Part shown: positions 18,250 through 29,601 of the stretch, one piece after another | Position numbering within the stretch: the stretch's first letter is position 1 | Layout: each line of letters begins with the position of its first letter | NCBI RefSeq assembly: GCF_900104945.1 | Contig: NZ_LT629736.1 | Coordinates: forward strand, 2,480,001 to 2,544,000 | Length of the DNA stretch: 64,000 bases | Direction of reading: 5' to 3' | From: Halopseudomonas xinjiangensis | GTDB taxonomy: Bacteria; Pseudomonadota; Gammaproteobacteria; Pseudomonadales; Pseudomonadaceae | Translations under genes and position numbers: made by a program | The notes under the pieces: generated by a model | The model's database searches: none | Told to the model about the DNA's origin: nothing | Seen by the model: only the letters and a program-made list of their open reading frames with translations

Positions 18250-19291
18250 GCAAGGCCTGCAGCAACGCCTCGTTCTGTTCCGGCGTACCGATGGTGATCC
18301 GCAGATACTGCTCGATGCGCGGCAGGCGGAAATGCCTAACGATGATGCCGTGCTCGCGCAGACCCTGAGCGAGCTCGACCGCGTCTCGAGACGAATGCCG
18401 CGCGAAGACGAAGTTAGCGGCTGAAGGCAGTACGCCGAACCCCATCTCTTCCAGCTGTGCGGTCAGTTGTTCACGGCTGTCGATCACACGGCGGCGCGTG
18501 TCGTCGAACCATTGCTGGTCCTCGAACGCCGCCACGGCGCCAACGATTGCCAGACGATCAAGGGGATAGGAGTTGAAGCTGTTCTTGATCCGCTCCAGCG
18601 CCTCGATCAGATCCTTGTGGCCGACCGCCAGACCGACCCTCAAGCCCGCCAGGGAGCGGGACTTCGACAGGGTCTGAGTTACCAGCAGATTCGGGTAGCG
18701 ATCGACCAGGCTGATCGACGTCTGGCCTCCGAAATCCACATAGGCTTCATCCACCACGACGACCGAATCACGATTCTGCTGGAGCAGCCGCTCGATCTCC
18801 TCGAGCCCCAGCGGTACGCCGGTTGGCGCATTCGGGTTGGGGAAGATGATCCCGCCATTGGCACGAGCGTAGTCATCGACATTGATGCTGAAGTCGTCTC
18901 CCAGCGCCACCGGTTGCGGCTGGATACCGTACAGACCGCAATACACCGGATAGAAGCTATAGGTGATGTCCGGGAACAGCAGCGGCCGGCCGTGCTGGAA
19001 CAGACCATGAAAAACATGCGCAAGCACTTCGTCGGAGCCGTTGCCGACGAAGACCTGTTCGGTGCTGACGTTGTAGTACTCGGCTATGCGCTGCTTGAGC
19101 GCATCCGCATTCGGGGCCGGATACAGGCGCAACCTGTCGTCCAATTCGGCACGGATCGCTTCGATTACCTTTGGCGAAGGACCATAGGGGTTTTCATTGG
19201 TGTTGAGTTTGACCAGATTGGCCAACTTCGGCTGCTCGCCTGGCACATAGGGCACCAGCTCGTGTACGAAGGGACTCCAGAAACGGCTCAC
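18236..19291 (-). CDS. hisC: Histidinol-phosphate aminotransferase
   Basis: A PLP-dependent fold-type I aminotransferase, 351 residues, converting imidazole-acetol phosphate to histidinol phosphate. It has [15 protein letters not shown] near residue 30, [29 protein letters not shown] (PLP Asp) and the Schiff-base lysine in [17 protein letters not shown]. It follows hisD by 99 bp on the same strand; that gap holds a member of the dispersed repeat family. Confidence 0.96.
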   Translation of the reverse strand: MSRFWSPFVHELVPYVPGEQPKLANLVKLNTNENPYGPSPKVIEAIRAELDDRLRLYPAPNADALKQRIAEYYNVSTEQVFVGNGSDEVLAHVFHGLFQHGRPLLFPDITYSFYPVYCGLYGIQPQPVALGDDFSINVDDYARANGGIIFPNPNAPTGVPLGLEEIERLLQQNRDSVVVVDEAYVDFGGQTSISLVDRYPNLLVTQTLSKSRSLAGLRVGLAVGHKDLIEALERIKNSFNSYPLDRLAIVGAVAAFEDQQWFDDTRRRVIDSREQLTAQLEEMGFGVLPSAANFVFARHSSRDAVELAQGLREHGIIVRHFRLPRIEQYLRITIGTPEQNEALLQALRTVI

Positions 19292-19310
19292 AGCGATCTC
19301 CTTGGGAGAG

Positions 19311-19390
19311 GGACAAGCATCAAGCTGGACGCTACAAGCCGACCCCGGCGCGCAGACCGGCGGTTAACGTGCCGCGTGCTGCCTGTCGCT
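19311..19390. repeat. Dispersed intergenic repeat, hisC-hisD gap
   Basis: The left arm reads GGACAAGCATCAAGC, then GGACGCTACAAGCC, and the right arm CTGCCTGTCGCTTC. The same AAGC-rich heptad pattern occurs at the other repeat sites, but complementarity between arms is weaker here. Confidence 0.45.
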
Positions 19391-20701
19391 TCAATTCTTG
19401 ATTCGGTATTCCGCGCTACGGGCGTGGGCAGTGAGGCTTTCACCGCGCGCGAGCACCGAGGCAGTCCTGGCCAGATCCGATGCGCCGTCCGGAGAACAGA
19501 AGATCACCGAGGAGCGTTTCTGGAAATCGTACACGCCAAGCGGTGATGAGAAGCGCGCGGTACCGGAGGTCGGCAATACGTGATTCGGGCCGGCACAGTA
19601 GTCGCCCAGCGCCTCGGGAGTGAAGCGCCCCATGAAGATGGCGCCAGCGTGGCGGATCAAGGGCAGCAGCGCCTCGGGATCGGCGACGGACAACTCGAGG
19701 TGTTCCGGAGCGATGCGGTTGGACACTTCACAAGCCTGCTCGAGACTGTCTACCTTGATCAGCGCGCCGCGCGTTTCCAGCGAGGTTCTTACGATGTCGG
19801 ACCGCTCCAGTTCACCCAGTAGGCGGTTGAGACTGGCTTCGACGGCGTCGAGAAAGGCCGCGTCGGGGGACAGCAGGATCGACTGCGCATCCTCGTCATG
19901 CTCGGCCTGTGAGAACAGATCCATGGCGATCCAGTCCGGGTCGGTCTGGCCATCGCATACCACGAGAATTTCCGATGGGCCGGCGATCATATCGATCCCG
20001 ACCTGGCCGAACACCGCCCGCTTGGCGGTGGCGACATAGATATTCCCGGGCCCGACGATCTTGTCGACACGCGGCACGCTTTCCGTGCCATAGGCCAGCG
20101 CGGCGACGGCCTGGGCACCGCCAACGGTGAAGACGCGATCGACCCCGGCCAGACAGGCCGCGGCCAGCACCAACTCATTGATCTCGCCACGCGGAGTCGG
20201 AACCATCATGACGACTTCTGGCACCCCGGCAACCTTCGCGGGAACGGCGTTCATCAATACCGAAGACGGGTAGGATGCCTTGCCGCCGGGCACATAGAGG
20301 CCGGCACGATCGAGCGGCGTGATTTGCTGGCCCAGTACGGTTCCGCTGGGCTCGGTATAGCGCCAGGAGTCCTGACGCTGCTTCTCATGGTAGCTGCGCA
20401 CGCGCTCGGCAGCGACTTCCAGCGCCTGTCGCTGATCGGCGGTGATGCGTTCAAGCGCCAGCTCCAGGCGCGCACGATCGAGGATCAGATCATCCATGGA
20501 GTCGACGCTCAGGCCGTCGAAGCGCGCGGTGTATTCGACAACCGCCGCATCGCCGCGCTGGCGCACGGCCTGGATGATTTCTTCGACGCGTTCGTTGACC
20601 GATTTGTCGGAGACGCTTTCCCAGGCGAGCAGCGCGTCCAGATGGCTGCCGAAATCAGCCTGATTGGCATCGAGACGGGCTATCTGCAGCGGCTTGCTCA
20701 T
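19391..20701 (-). CDS. hisD: Histidinol dehydrogenase
   Basis: Oxidises histidinol to histidine in two NAD-dependent steps; 436 residues. Characteristic segments are [20 protein letters not shown], the signature beginning [28 protein letters not shown], the zinc and catalytic histidine/glutamate segments QAEHDEDAQ and APEHLEL, and [12 protein letters not shown]. The ATG at 20701 is preceded by AAGGTG; an in-frame GTG nine bases earlier is less likely. It lies 26 bp after hisG. Confidence 0.97.
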   Translation of the reverse strand: MSKPLQIARLDANQADFGSHLDALLAWESVSDKSVNERVEEIIQAVRQRGDAAVVEYTARFDGLSVDSMDDLILDRARLELALERITADQRQALEVAAERVRSYHEKQRQDSWRYTEPSGTVLGQQITPLDRAGLYVPGGKASYPSSVLMNAVPAKVAGVPEVVMMVPTPRGEINELVLAAACLAGVDRVFTVGGAQAVAALAYGTESVPRVDKIVGPGNIYVATAKRAVFGQVGIDMIAGPSEILVVCDGQTDPDWIAMDLFSQAEHDEDAQSILLSPDAAFLDAVEASLNRLLGELERSDIVRTSLETRGALIKVDSLEQACEVSNRIAPEHLELSVADPEALLPLIRHAGAIFMGRFTPEALGDYCAGPNHVLPTSGTARFSSPLGVYDFQKRSSVIFCSPDGASDLARTASVLARGESLTAHARSAEYRIKN

Positions 20702-20727
20702 GGGGGTCACCTTGGTATTGGAACGGA

Positions 20728-21369
20728 TCAGCTGGCGCGGCTCTCGACCGCGTCCCGCAACACTTCGATCAGCGCCTTGATGCGGGCGTGCTTCATCTTC
20801 ATCGAAGCCTTGTTGACGATCAACCGTGAACTGATGTGGGCGATCAGCTCCTGCGGTTCGAGGCCGTTGGCCTTGAGTGTGTTGCCAGTATCGACGACAT
20901 CGATGATCTTGTCCGCCAGCCCGACCAGAGGGGCTAGCTCCATCGAGCCATACAGCTTGATGACTTCGACCTGCCGGCCCTGTTCGGCGTAATAGCGACG
21001 CGCGACATTGACGAACTTGGTCGCCACCCGCAGACGCCCGTTCGGCTCCGGCGTATCAACCGGGCCGGCGGTCATCAGCTTGCAGTTGGCGATCTTCAGG
21101 TCCAGCGGCTCATAGAGCCCCTGGCTGCCGTATTCCATCAGCACGTCCTTGCCAGCGACACCCAGGTCCGCCGCACCGTGCTCAACGTAGGTAGGCACGT
21201 CGGTCGCCCGTACGATCAACAGACGTACGTCGGGATCGGTGGTGGTGAAGATCAGCTTGCGGCTCTTCTCCAGGTCCTCAACCGGCTCGATGCCTGCGAG
21301 CTTGAGCAGCGGCAACGTGTCATCGAGGATCCGTCCCTTGGAAAGCGCAATGGTCAGACTCTGGCTCAT
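20728..21369 (-). CDS. hisG: ATP phosphoribosyltransferase, short form
   Basis: The first enzyme of histidine synthesis (ATP + PRPP to PR-ATP). At 213 residues it is the short form that lacks the regulatory ACT-like domain and needs HisZ, which is not in this window. It shows [15 protein letters not shown] at the start, [19 protein letters not shown] and the PRPP loop [16 protein letters not shown]. The start at 21369 matches short HisG; the longer frame overlaps murA. It is 7 bp from murA, an arrangement common in Pseudomonas. Confidence 0.97.
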   Translation of the reverse strand: MSQSLTIALSKGRILDDTLPLLKLAGIEPVEDLEKSRKLIFTTTDPDVRLLIVRATDVPTYVEHGAADLGVAGKDVLMEYGSQGLYEPLDLKIANCKLMTAGPVDTPEPNGRLRVATKFVNVARRYYAEQGRQVEVIKLYGSMELAPLVGLADKIIDVVDTGNTLKANGLEPQELIAHISSRLIVNKASMKMKHARIKALIEVLRDAVESRAS

Positions 21370-21376
21370 AAGCTCC

Positions 21377-22666
<1,290 letters not shown>

Positions 22667-22906
22667 TCAGGAACGGCTGGCCCATGCTTCGCGAGTAAAG
22701 AACTTCATGGTCACCGCATGGATGCTGCCATCGGCGATATGCTCATTGAGCAGTGCATAGATCTGTTGCTGACGCTTGACTGGCGACAGCTTGGCCAATT
22801 CGTCGCTGATCAGCAGCAGCTGGAAATTGCAGCCCTCGCCTTCGACCGCCACTTCGGCGTCCGGTAGCTGTGACTCGATCAGTTGCTTGACCTCGTTGGC
22901 CTGCAT
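22667..22906 (-). CDS. ibaG: BolA family protein IbaG
   Basis: A 79-residue BolA-type protein. It starts at MQANEVKQLIESQLPDAEV (ATG at 22906, GGAGAGTTAC upstream); the longer open frame is not protein-like. The BolA motif VEGEGCNFQLLLISDEL and the helix SIHAVTMKFFTREAWASRS are present. IbaG proteins pair with monothiol glutaredoxins to bind 2Fe-2S clusters and lie next to murA and the mla genes in many gammaproteobacteria. Confidence 0.92.
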   Translation of the reverse strand: MQANEVKQLIESQLPDAEVAVEGEGCNFQLLLISDELAKLSPVKRQQQIYALLNEHIADGSIHAVTMKFFTREAWASRS

Positions 22907-22940
22907 AGTAACTCTCCGGTATTCGGTGAAGGGCGGTACG

Positions 22941-23261
22941 TTAACCTGCGCTGCCCGACGCGGCAATCGACTCGATCCACTGATCGAGGCCGCACACCAC
23001 GGCCATGCTTCGCAGCCCGGCAGGCATGCCACTAACGGTAAGCGAACCCTGGCGTGCCTCGACGACGCGCGCAGCAACCAGTATCAATGACAGGCCGACG
23101 CTGTTGACGCGGGTTACGCCGGAAAAATCCAGACGTACCGATGGTCCTGCCGCAGCGACACGTCGCTCAAGCTCCGGACGGACGGTGACTGCCGAACTGA
23201 AGTCGAGTTCGCCTTCGAGCCGCAAGCAGTCGGCCTGGTCGGCGAGCAGGCGAACGCTCAT
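22941..23261 (-). CDS. mlaB: STAS-domain protein MlaB
   Basis: A 106-residue STAS-domain subunit of the MlaFEDB transporter, which moves phospholipids between inner and outer membranes to keep lipid asymmetry. The STAS fold is seen as CLRLEGELDFSSAV, VRLDFSGVTRVNSVGLSLI (threonine/serine at the site usually phosphorylated) and the closing QGSLTVSGMPAGLRSMAVV. It overlaps the mlaC stop by four bases. Confidence 0.92.
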   Translation of the reverse strand: MSVRLLADQADCLRLEGELDFSSAVTVRPELERRVAAAGPSVRLDFSGVTRVNSVGLSLILVAARVVEARQGSLTVSGMPAGLRSMAVVCGLDQWIESIAASGSAG

Positions 23262-23902
23262 TCGGCAACCTTTTTCTCGACAGTCTCGCGCGACTGCGCG
23301 ACGACGCCACCCCAGTTATCGATCACGGCATCCAGGTCGTTGCGGTTGGCCTGCATGGCCTGGGCGAACTGATCGCGGAACAGCAGACCGATGTTGATGC
23401 CTTCGACAATGACATTGCGCACCTTCCACTGTCCGTCCAGATTGACCATGGTGTAGGTGACCGGGTAAACGTTGCCGTTGTCCGCGCGAATCTCCATGTT
23501 CACACTGGCCCGATCCGGACCCTGCTGGTCGCGGTTGTTCGGTGGCAGCACCTTGATGTCGCCGCTATCGAACTCAAGCAGTGCGTTACCGTAGAACTGC
23601 ACCATGCTGCGCTTGAACGTCTCGATGAAACGCTGCATTTGCTCTTCGCTCGCGCTGCGGCTGTACCGCACGGTCATGACGCTGCGGGCAATGCCGTCGA
23701 AATCCACGACCGGGTCGAGAACCTGATTGAGGCCCTGCAGGAAGGCTTCGGTATCCTTGCGATAGGTTTCCCGGTTGGCGTCCAGGACGTCCATCACTTT
23801 TCGGGATGTATCTTCAACCACCTGTTGAGGTGTCTGGGCAGCATGCGCCAGCCAGGGCAGTGACAGCATCAATACAGCGGCAAACCTGAATAAAGTGCGC
23901 AT
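23258..23902 (-). CDS. mlaC: Phospholipid-binding periplasmic shuttle MlaC
   Basis: A 214-residue MlaC/Ttg2D protein. It has an N-terminal signal peptide (cleavage after HAA near residue 22), then the family pattern QVVEDTSRKVMDVLD, VVDFDGIARSVMTV, RFIETFKRSMVQFYGNALLE and a C-terminal VNLDGQWKVRNVIVEGINI. It carries phospholipid across the periplasm between the outer-membrane MlaA complex and MlaFEDB. Confidence 0.95.
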   Translation of the reverse strand: MRTLFRFAAVLMLSLPWLAHAAQTPQQVVEDTSRKVMDVLDANRETYRKDTEAFLQGLNQVLDPVVDFDGIARSVMTVRYSRSASEEQMQRFIETFKRSMVQFYGNALLEFDSGDIKVLPPNNRDQQGPDRASVNMEIRADNGNVYPVTYTMVNLDGQWKVRNVIVEGINIGLLFRDQFAQAMQANRNDLDAVIDNWGGVVAQSRETVEKKVAE

Positions 23903-23916
23903 GCGGATCTCCGGGA

Positions 23917-24381
23917 TCAGTCGTCTGTGCTGACAGTGTTGAGCAGGAAGCGCCCGATCAGCTCTTCCAGAACCAGTGCTGACTGCGTGTCGTGAATTTC
24001 GTCGCCGTCGGCCAGCAAATCGTCTTCGCCACCAACGGAGATACCGACATATTTCTCACCCAGCAACCCCGCCGTGACAATCGAGGCAGTGCTATCGGCC
24101 GGCAGCGTATCGACATCCGAGCTGATCGCCATCTCGACGAAGCCGGTGTAGCGGTTCTTGTCGAATTGGATGCTCGTAACCTGGCCAATGGTCACACCTG
24201 CCATGGTCACCTTCGCACGAGGCGTCAGGCCAGCGACGTTGTCGAAATGGGCATAGACACGGTAGGTGTCGCCGGACGTGGTCGAACTCAGGCCGCTGAC
24301 TCGCAGGGCCAGGACAACCAGGGCAAGCACCCCGATCAGGATGAACAGACCAACGGTCAGCTCGAGAGTACGCGTACGCAT
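23917..24381 (-). CDS. mlaD: MCE-domain subunit MlaD
   Basis: A 154-residue inner-membrane-anchored MCE protein: one N-terminal helix (LTVGLFILIGVLALVVLAL), then the MCE domain (YRVYAHFDNVAGLTPRAKV, GVTIGQVTSI) with SIVTAGLLGEKYVGIS. It forms the hexameric ring of the Mla transporter. The start MRTRTLELT at 24381 is chosen over a longer frame that overlaps mlaE. Confidence 0.95.
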   Translation of the reverse strand: MRTRTLELTVGLFILIGVLALVVLALRVSGLSSTTSGDTYRVYAHFDNVAGLTPRAKVTMAGVTIGQVTSIQFDKNRYTGFVEMAISSDVDTLPADSTASIVTAGLLGEKYVGISVGGEDDLLADGDEIHDTQSALVLEELIGRFLLNTVSTDD

Positions 24382-24401
24382 GATGCAAAAGTCCTTCAGG
24401 T

Positions 24402-25184
24402 TCAGAACATCAGAGCGGTGAGAATGAAGTCCAGGCCGAGCACGGCCAGAGACGCATAGACGACAGTCCGGGTCGTCGCGCGGCTGATGCCCTCGGAAGT
24501 CGGCTCGCAATCGTAACCCTGGAATACGGCGATCCAGGTAATGACGAAAGCGAACACCAGCGCCTTGATGAGCCCGTTAAGGACGTCATCACCAAACTGG
24601 ACGGCGTTCTGCATGTTGACCCAGTAGGAGCCGGAGTATACCCCCAACCAGTCCACGGCGACCATGGCGCCACCCCAGATCCCGACGACGCAGAAGATCA
24701 GCGAAAGCAGCGGCATGGAAATGAAGCCGGCCCACAACCGCGGGGCGACGACATACTTGAGCGGGTCGACGCCGATCATCTCCAGACTCGACAACTGCTC
24801 GGTGGTCTTCATCAGGCCGATTTCCGCAGTCAAGGCCGAACCCGCGCGACCAGCAAACAGCAGACCGGTCACTACCGGGCCGAGCTCGCGCAGCAGCGTC
24901 AGCGCCACCATCTGCCCCACCGCTTGCTCGGAACCATAGCTGACCAGAATGTTGTAGCCCTGCAGCGCCAGCACCATACCGATGAACAGCCCGGAAACGA
25001 TAATGATCGGCAGTGACAGCACGCCCACCGCGAACAATTGGCGCAGCAACAGCTGCCAGCTCTTGCCGAAACGGGTGCGACCGAACAGGGCGAGAAAGAG
25101 GAATACGCCGGCACGCCCCAGCGCAGAAACAAGGTCGATCCCGGAACGCCCGAGCCGGGCCAGTCGATTGGCCGCGGCATTCAT
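24402..25184 (-). CDS. mlaE: Mla transporter permease MlaE
   Basis: A 260-residue permease of the MlaE family. It has an amphipathic N-terminus, then about five membrane segments, with the conserved [21 protein letters not shown] loop that contacts the ATPase, [20 protein letters not shown] and [25 protein letters not shown] coupling sequence (here [11 protein letters not shown]). The start codon overlaps the mlaF stop by four bases. Confidence 0.95.
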   Translation of the reverse strand: MNAAANRLARLGRSGIDLVSALGRAGVFLFLALFGRTRFGKSWQLLLRQLFAVGVLSLPIIIVSGLFIGMVLALQGYNILVSYGSEQAVGQMVALTLLRELGPVVTGLLFAGRAGSALTAEIGLMKTTEQLSSLEMIGVDPLKYVVAPRLWAGFISMPLLSLIFCVVGIWGGAMVAVDWLGVYSGSYWVNMQNAVQFGDDVLNGLIKALVFAFVITWIAVFQGYDCEPTSEGISRATTRTVVYASLAVLGLDFILTALMF

Positions 25185-26014
25185 GGCTTGCTCCCCTTGC
25201 CGAGAAGATCCTGCACATAATCCTGTGCCGGGTAGTGGAATGCGACCGGACCGTCGGGCTCGCCCTGCATGAATTGTCGGATGCGGGGATTTTCCGAGTT
25301 CATCAGCTCGTCCGGCTCGCCCTGACCAAGGACCTGCCCGTCGCCCACGACATACAGGTAATCGGCAATGCTCGCGGTCTCGGCCAGGTCATGCGATACC
25401 ACGATACTGGTCAGTCCCAGCGCATCGTTCAGCAAACGGATCAGCCGTACCAGCACACCCATGGAAATCGGATCCTGGCCGACGAACGGCTCGTCATACA
25501 TCATCAGCTCCGGGTCCAGCGCAATCGCACGGGCGAGCGCCACCCGACGCTTCATGCCGCCGGAAAGCTCGTCAGGCATCAGTTTCCAGGCACCACGCAG
25601 CCCTACCGCCTGCAATTTGAGCATGACGATGTCACGAACCATGTCTTCCGGGAGAGAGGTATGCACACGTAGTGGGAAAGCGACGTTCTCGAACACATCC
25701 AGATCAGTGAACAAGGCACCGGACTGAAACAGCATGCCCATGTCCTGGCGCGCCTCGAATAGCTCTTCACGACCCAATCTGGGAATGTTCCGGCCGTTGA
25801 CGAGTATCGAACCGCTGTCCGGTCGCAACTGCGCCCCGATCAGGCGCAATAGGGTAGTCTTGCCGCAGCCGGACGGCCCCATGATGCCCGTGACCTTCCC
25901 GCGAGGGATGCGGATGTCGACATTGTTGAAGATGGTTCGGCCCGAGCGGCTGAACGTCACCTTCTGCATATCGACGATGTAATCCGAGGAAGCGGCCATG
26001 TCTGGTTGATCCAT
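25181..26014 (-). CDS. mlaF: Mla transporter ATPase MlaF
   Basis: The 277-residue ABC ATPase of the Mla system. It has Walker [17 protein letters not shown]-loop QSGALF, signature [15 protein letters not shown] and Walker [14 protein letters not shown] followed by H-loop VVSHD. It is the first gene of a minus-strand run mlaF-E-D-C-B-ibaG-murA-hisG-hisD-hisC. The N-terminal Met1 or Met6 could be the start. It is divergent from kdsD. Confidence 0.95.
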   Translation of the reverse strand: MDQPDMAASSDYIVDMQKVTFSRSGRTIFNNVDIRIPRGKVTGIMGPSGCGKTTLLRLIGAQLRPDSGSILVNGRNIPRLGREELFEARQDMGMLFQSGALFTDLDVFENVAFPLRVHTSLPEDMVRDIVMLKLQAVGLRGAWKLMPDELSGGMKRRVALARAIALDPELMMYDEPFVGQDPISMGVLVRLIRLLNDALGLTSIVVSHDLAETASIADYLYVVGDGQVLGQGEPDELMNSENPRIRQFMQGEPDGPVAFHYPAQDYVQDLLGKGSKP

Positions 26015-26181
26015 CCCTTGCTACCGGCAATGGCCGGAAAAAATGACGCGCCAATATACCAGTTCGGCCAGCCGCACCCAAGCAGTGCAACATCTACTAA
26101 CCGAACAGGGTTGGCAAAGCCGCATTTCCGTTGCTAAAGGTGAGATGAATCCGACAAGTCGTTATACTTAGCGGCTGATCC

Positions 26182-27171
26182 ATGACCAGTAGCCGACCCA
26201 TGCCCGAATTCGATTTCATTGCCTCGGCCCAGCGCACCATCAATCTCGAACGGGATGCGGTGCACACGCTGTTGACCCGCCTCGACGAACACTTTGAACG
26301 CGCCTGCGAAGTGCTGCTCGCTAGCAGCGGCCGCGTGGTCGTGACCGGCATGGGCAAGTCCGGTCATATCGGCCGCAAGATCGCGGCCACGCTGGCCAGC
26401 ACCGGCACGCCGGCCTTTTTCGTTCACCCAGGCGAAGCCAGCCATGGCGACATGGGCATGATGACTCGCGACGATGTGGTTATCGCTCTGTCCAACTCGG
26501 GCAATACCGCCGAGGTGGTGACCTTGCTGCCTCTGATCAAGCGTTTGGGCATTCCGATGATCAGCATCACCGGCAACCCGGATTCGACCCTTGCTCGCGC
26601 CGCAGTGGCCAACCTCAATACCGCCGTGGACATCGAAGCCTGTCCGCTGAATCTGGCGCCCACCTCAAGTACCACCACTGCTCTGGTGATGGGTGACGCC
26701 CTGGCCATCGCGTTGCTTGAAGCGCGCGGCTTCAGTGCCGAGGATTTCGCTTTTTCCCATCCTGGCGGCACGTTGGGGCGACGCCTGCTGCTTCTGGTCG
26801 ACGACATCATGCACGGCGGCGAACGCATGCCGCTGGTTGCGCCCGAAACCCCTCTGCGGGATGCCTTGCTGGAAATGACCCGTAAAGGGCTCGGCTTGAC
26901 CGGCGTGGTCGACTCGGCTGGCCAGCTCAGTGGCATCTTCACCGACGGCGACTTGCGCCGCACGTTGGACAACGACGTCGACATGCGCAGCGCGACAATT
27001 GCCTCGGTGATGACGGCTCGCTGCAAGACGGTGCAGCAAGGCATCCTCGCTGCCGAAGCGCTGAAGGTGATGGAGGACCTGAAGATCAACGGGCTGTTCG
27101 TGGTCGATCAGGATGGCAAACCGGTAGGCGCACTCAACATGCATGACCTTCTGCGAGCGGGGGTGGTATGA
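26182..27171 (+). CDS. kdsD: D-arabinose 5-phosphate isomerase
   Basis: Isomerises ribulose 5-phosphate to arabinose 5-phosphate, the precursor of LPS Kdo. It has 329 residues, with a SIS domain (VVVTGMGKSGHIGRKIAATLASTG cut here into its parts VVVTGMGKSGHIG and IAATLASTG; HPGEASHGDMGM) and two CBS domains from about residue 205. A TATACT -10-like box at 26163-26168 lies so close that the in-frame Met at 26200 (MPEFDFIAS) is an equally good start. First gene of a tightly packed plus-strand cluster. Confidence 0.94.
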   Translation: MTSSRPMPEFDFIASAQRTINLERDAVHTLLTRLDEHFERACEVLLASSGRVVVTGMGKSGHIGRKIAATLASTGTPAFFVHPGEASHGDMGMMTRDDVVIALSNSGNTAEVVTLLPLIKRLGIPMISITGNPDSTLARAAVANLNTAVDIEACPLNLAPTSSTTTALVMGDALAIALLEARGFSAEDFAFSHPGGTLGRRLLLLVDDIMHGGERMPLVAPETPLRDALLEMTRKGLGLTGVVDSAGQLSGIFTDGDLRRTLDNDVDMRSATIASVMTARCKTVQQGILAAEALKVMEDLKINGLFVVDQDGKPVGALNMHDLLRAGVV

Positions 27172-27701
27172 GTCACGAACTGGATACATTGGTCGAGCGA
27201 GCCCGGCGGATTCGCCTGGCAATCTTCGACGTCGACGGAGTACTGACTGACGGCCGCCTGTACTTCATGCCCGACGGGACAGAATTCAAATCCTTCAATA
27301 CCCTGGACGGCCACGGGATCAAGATGCTGCGCGCTTCCGGCGTGGAGGTGGCTATCATCAGTGGCCGCAACTCTCCGCTGGTAGAGAAGCGTGCCGCCAA
27401 CCTGGGCATCCCCCATCTGATTCAGGGTCGCGAGGACAAACTCAATGCGCTGGACGAACTGCTTCGCCTGGTGCCGGTAGAACTGGACCAGGTCGCGTTT
27501 CTCGGCGACGACCTTCCCGACCTGCAGGTAATGCGCCGGGTGGGTCTGGGCATGGCAGTGGCCACGGCTGACTCCTTCGTCCGCGAACACGCTCATGGCA
27601 TCACCCTGGCCGCTGGCGGACAAGGCGCGGCACGGGAGTTCTGCGAGCTGATCATGCGCGCCCAGGGCACGCTCGAACAGGCCCGGGCGGCGTATCTGTG
27701 A
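27168..27701 (+). CDS. kdsC: 3-deoxy-manno-octulosonate-8-phosphatase
   Basis: A 177-residue C0-type HAD phosphatase with no cap domain, dephosphorylating Kdo 8-phosphate. Motif I is FDVDGVLTDGRLYF, motif II VAIISGRNS, motif III lysine near KRAANLGIPHLIQG, and motif IV FLGDDLPDLQVM. It overlaps the kdsD stop by four bases and lptC by four bases. Confidence 0.95.
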   Translation: MSHELDTLVERARRIRLAIFDVDGVLTDGRLYFMPDGTEFKSFNTLDGHGIKMLRASGVEVAIISGRNSPLVEKRAANLGIPHLIQGREDKLNALDELLRLVPVELDQVAFLGDDLPDLQVMRRVGLGMAVATADSFVREHAHGITLAAGGQGAAREFCELIMRAQGTLEQARAAYL

Positions 27702-28279
27702 TCATCAAGCTGCCTCGATATGTGGTACTTGCGATCGTCGTCGGCACCGGAGTCCTGGCCGCGTTGGCCATGGGGTACTGGAACATCCGCCCCGCCAGCT
27801 TCCAGCCTGATCCTCTGGTAATCGACCCGCGGCAACCGGATTTCTTCATGGAAAACGCGCGCATTCGCAAGCTCAATGTCGAAGGTACGGTTTCCTACGA
27901 ACTGACTACCGAGCGCGCCACCCATCTGGCTAGCGATGAAAGCACGCTGCTCGAAGAGCCTTACCTGGTATTTTTCCGCAAGGGCGAGCCCCAGCCATGG
28001 GAGCTGCGGGCACGCCATGGCCAGGCGGATGCAGGCGGCGACCGTGTGCGCCTGACTGAAGAAGTCGAGCTTCAGCAGAAACTTCCCGACCGGGCGCTCA
28101 CCCAGCTCACCACCTCGCTGCTGGACGTGTATCCGCAGCGCGATTATGCCGAGACCGACCAACCGGTTAGAATCGAAGCGGCCAATGGCGTGACGACTGC
28201 GGTCGGCATGCAGGTTCAGTTCAATGACGGCACCATGACGCTGCTGTCCAACGTAAGAGGCGAACATGAGGTGCGTTAA
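27698..28279 (+). CDS. lptC: LPS export system protein LptC
   Basis: A 193-residue bitopic membrane protein: one helix (YVVLAIVVGTGVLAALAMGYW), then a periplasmic beta-jellyroll that passes LPS from LptB2FG to LptA. It shows PDFFMENARIRKLNVEGTVSY and LDVYPQRDYAETDQPVRIE, both typical. Translation starts with GTG inside the kdsC stop (GTGA overlap) and ends inside lptA. Confidence 0.92.
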   Translation: MIIKLPRYVVLAIVVGTGVLAALAMGYWNIRPASFQPDPLVIDPRQPDFFMENARIRKLNVEGTVSYELTTERATHLASDESTLLEEPYLVFFRKGEPQPWELRARHGQADAGGDRVRLTEEVELQQKLPDRALTQLTTSLLDVYPQRDYAETDQPVRIEAANGVTTAVGMQVQFNDGTMTLLSNVRGEHEVR

Positions 28280-28796
28280 AGCCATACTCGCTGCCGCGAT
28301 GCTCGGAGCCAGCCTGCCGGCAATGGCGCTGCCCGAAGACAGCGAACAGCCGATTCGCATACAGGCCGATACCGCCAGGCTGGACGAGCGTCGCAACGTA
28401 GCGGTCTACACCGGCGACGTGATCATCACCCAGGGCAGCATGCGCCTTACCGGCCAGGAGGTAACCCTGACCACGGATGCCGACGGCGCCGTGACCAAGG
28501 TCGTCAGCAAAGGCAGTCCGGCTACCTTCGTGCAGACGCCGCAGCCTGGCCAGACGCCCGTCAATGGACGCGGTCGAACGATCGAATACCACGCCACCGA
28601 TGAAACGGTAGTGATGATCGACAACGCGCATCTGGAGCAGGACGGCAACACCTTCCAGGGCGACTATGTCAGTTACGACGTAGCGCGCCAGGTCGTCGAT
28701 GCCGGTCGCACTGCAGGCGCGCAGGGAACTGGGCAGCAGCGCATCGAGATGGTCATTCAACCACGTCGCCGGAACGAGCCCGCCACCAATGAGTAA
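28266..28796 (+). CDS. lptA: LPS transport periplasmic protein LptA
   Basis: The 176-residue periplasmic bridge protein of LPS export. It has a signal peptide ending near ALP (residue 20), then the OstA-like jellyroll: [39 protein letters not shown] and [15 protein letters not shown]. It overlaps lptC upstream by 14 bases and lptB downstream by 8 bases. Confidence 0.94.
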   Translation: MRCVKAILAAAMLGASLPAMALPEDSEQPIRIQADTARLDERRNVAVYTGDVIITQGSMRLTGQEVTLTTDADGAVTKVVSKGSPATFVQTPQPGQTPVNGRGRTIEYHATDETVVMIDNAHLEQDGNTFQGDYVSYDVARQVVDAGRTAGAQGTGQQRIEMVIQPRRRNEPATNE

Positions 28797-29514
28797 GCTC
28801 GAAGCGCGGCATCTGGCCAAGGCATACAAAGCACGCAAGGTAGTGCGCGACGTCTCGGTGGCCATCCACAGCGGCGAGGTGGTCGGCCTGCTCGGCCCCA
28901 ACGGCGCAGGCAAGACCACCTGTTTCTACATGATCGTCGGGCTGGTCAAGGCCGACGAGGGCAACATTCTGATCAATGACGTCGATGTTACCAAGCTGCC
29001 TATGCACGGCCGGGCACGTCAGGGCATCGGATATTTGCCGCAGGAAGCTTCCATCTTCCGCAAACTCACGGTCGGCCAGAACATCATGGCGATCCTGGAG
29101 ACGCGAAAGGACCTGAACGCCAAGGGGCGAGAAGGCAAACTCGAATCACTCTTGCGCGAGTTTCATATCCACCACCTCAAGGACAGTCTTGGCATGAGCC
29201 TGTCAGGCGGAGAACGGCGGCGCGCCGAGATCGCCCGGGCCTTGGCGACGGAGCCCAAGTTCATTCTGCTCGACGAGCCCTTCGCCGGGGTGGACCCGAT
29301 TTCGGTCAACGACATCAAGCAGATCATCCAGCACCTGCGCGACAAGGGCATCGGCGTACTGATCACGGACCACAACGTGCGTGAAACGCTGGATATCTGC
29401 GACAAGGCATACATCGTCAATGACGGTCACATCATTGCCGAAGGCAATGCAGAAACCGTACTCTCGAACCAGACGGTCCGTGATGTGTACCTCGGTCATG
29501 CCTTCCGCCTGTAA
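28789..29514 (+). CDS. lptB: LPS export ATPase LptB
   Basis: The 241-residue ABC ATPase powering LPS extraction with LptF and LptG (not in the window). It has Walker [18 protein letters not shown]-loop [14 protein letters not shown], signature [16 protein letters not shown], Walker [14 protein letters not shown] and H-loop [10 protein letters not shown]. The start [13 protein letters not shown] at 28789 is chosen; the frame extends 30 codons further into lptA without homology. Confidence 0.97.
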   Translation: MSKLEARHLAKAYKARKVVRDVSVAIHSGEVVGLLGPNGAGKTTCFYMIVGLVKADEGNILINDVDVTKLPMHGRARQGIGYLPQEASIFRKLTVGQNIMAILETRKDLNAKGREGKLESLLREFHIHHLKDSLGMSLSGGERRRAEIARALATEPKFILLDEPFAGVDPISVNDIKQIIQHLRDKGIGVLITDHNVRETLDICDKAYIVNDGHIIAEGNAETVLSNQTVRDVYLGHAFRL

Positions 29515-29601
29515 CTGGCTCGGTGATTCAGGCATGCTAAAGGCATCGGGCCACATTCTCGGTCAGGGCATCATCCAGCGCACAGGGTACTTCACCGCAT
29601 A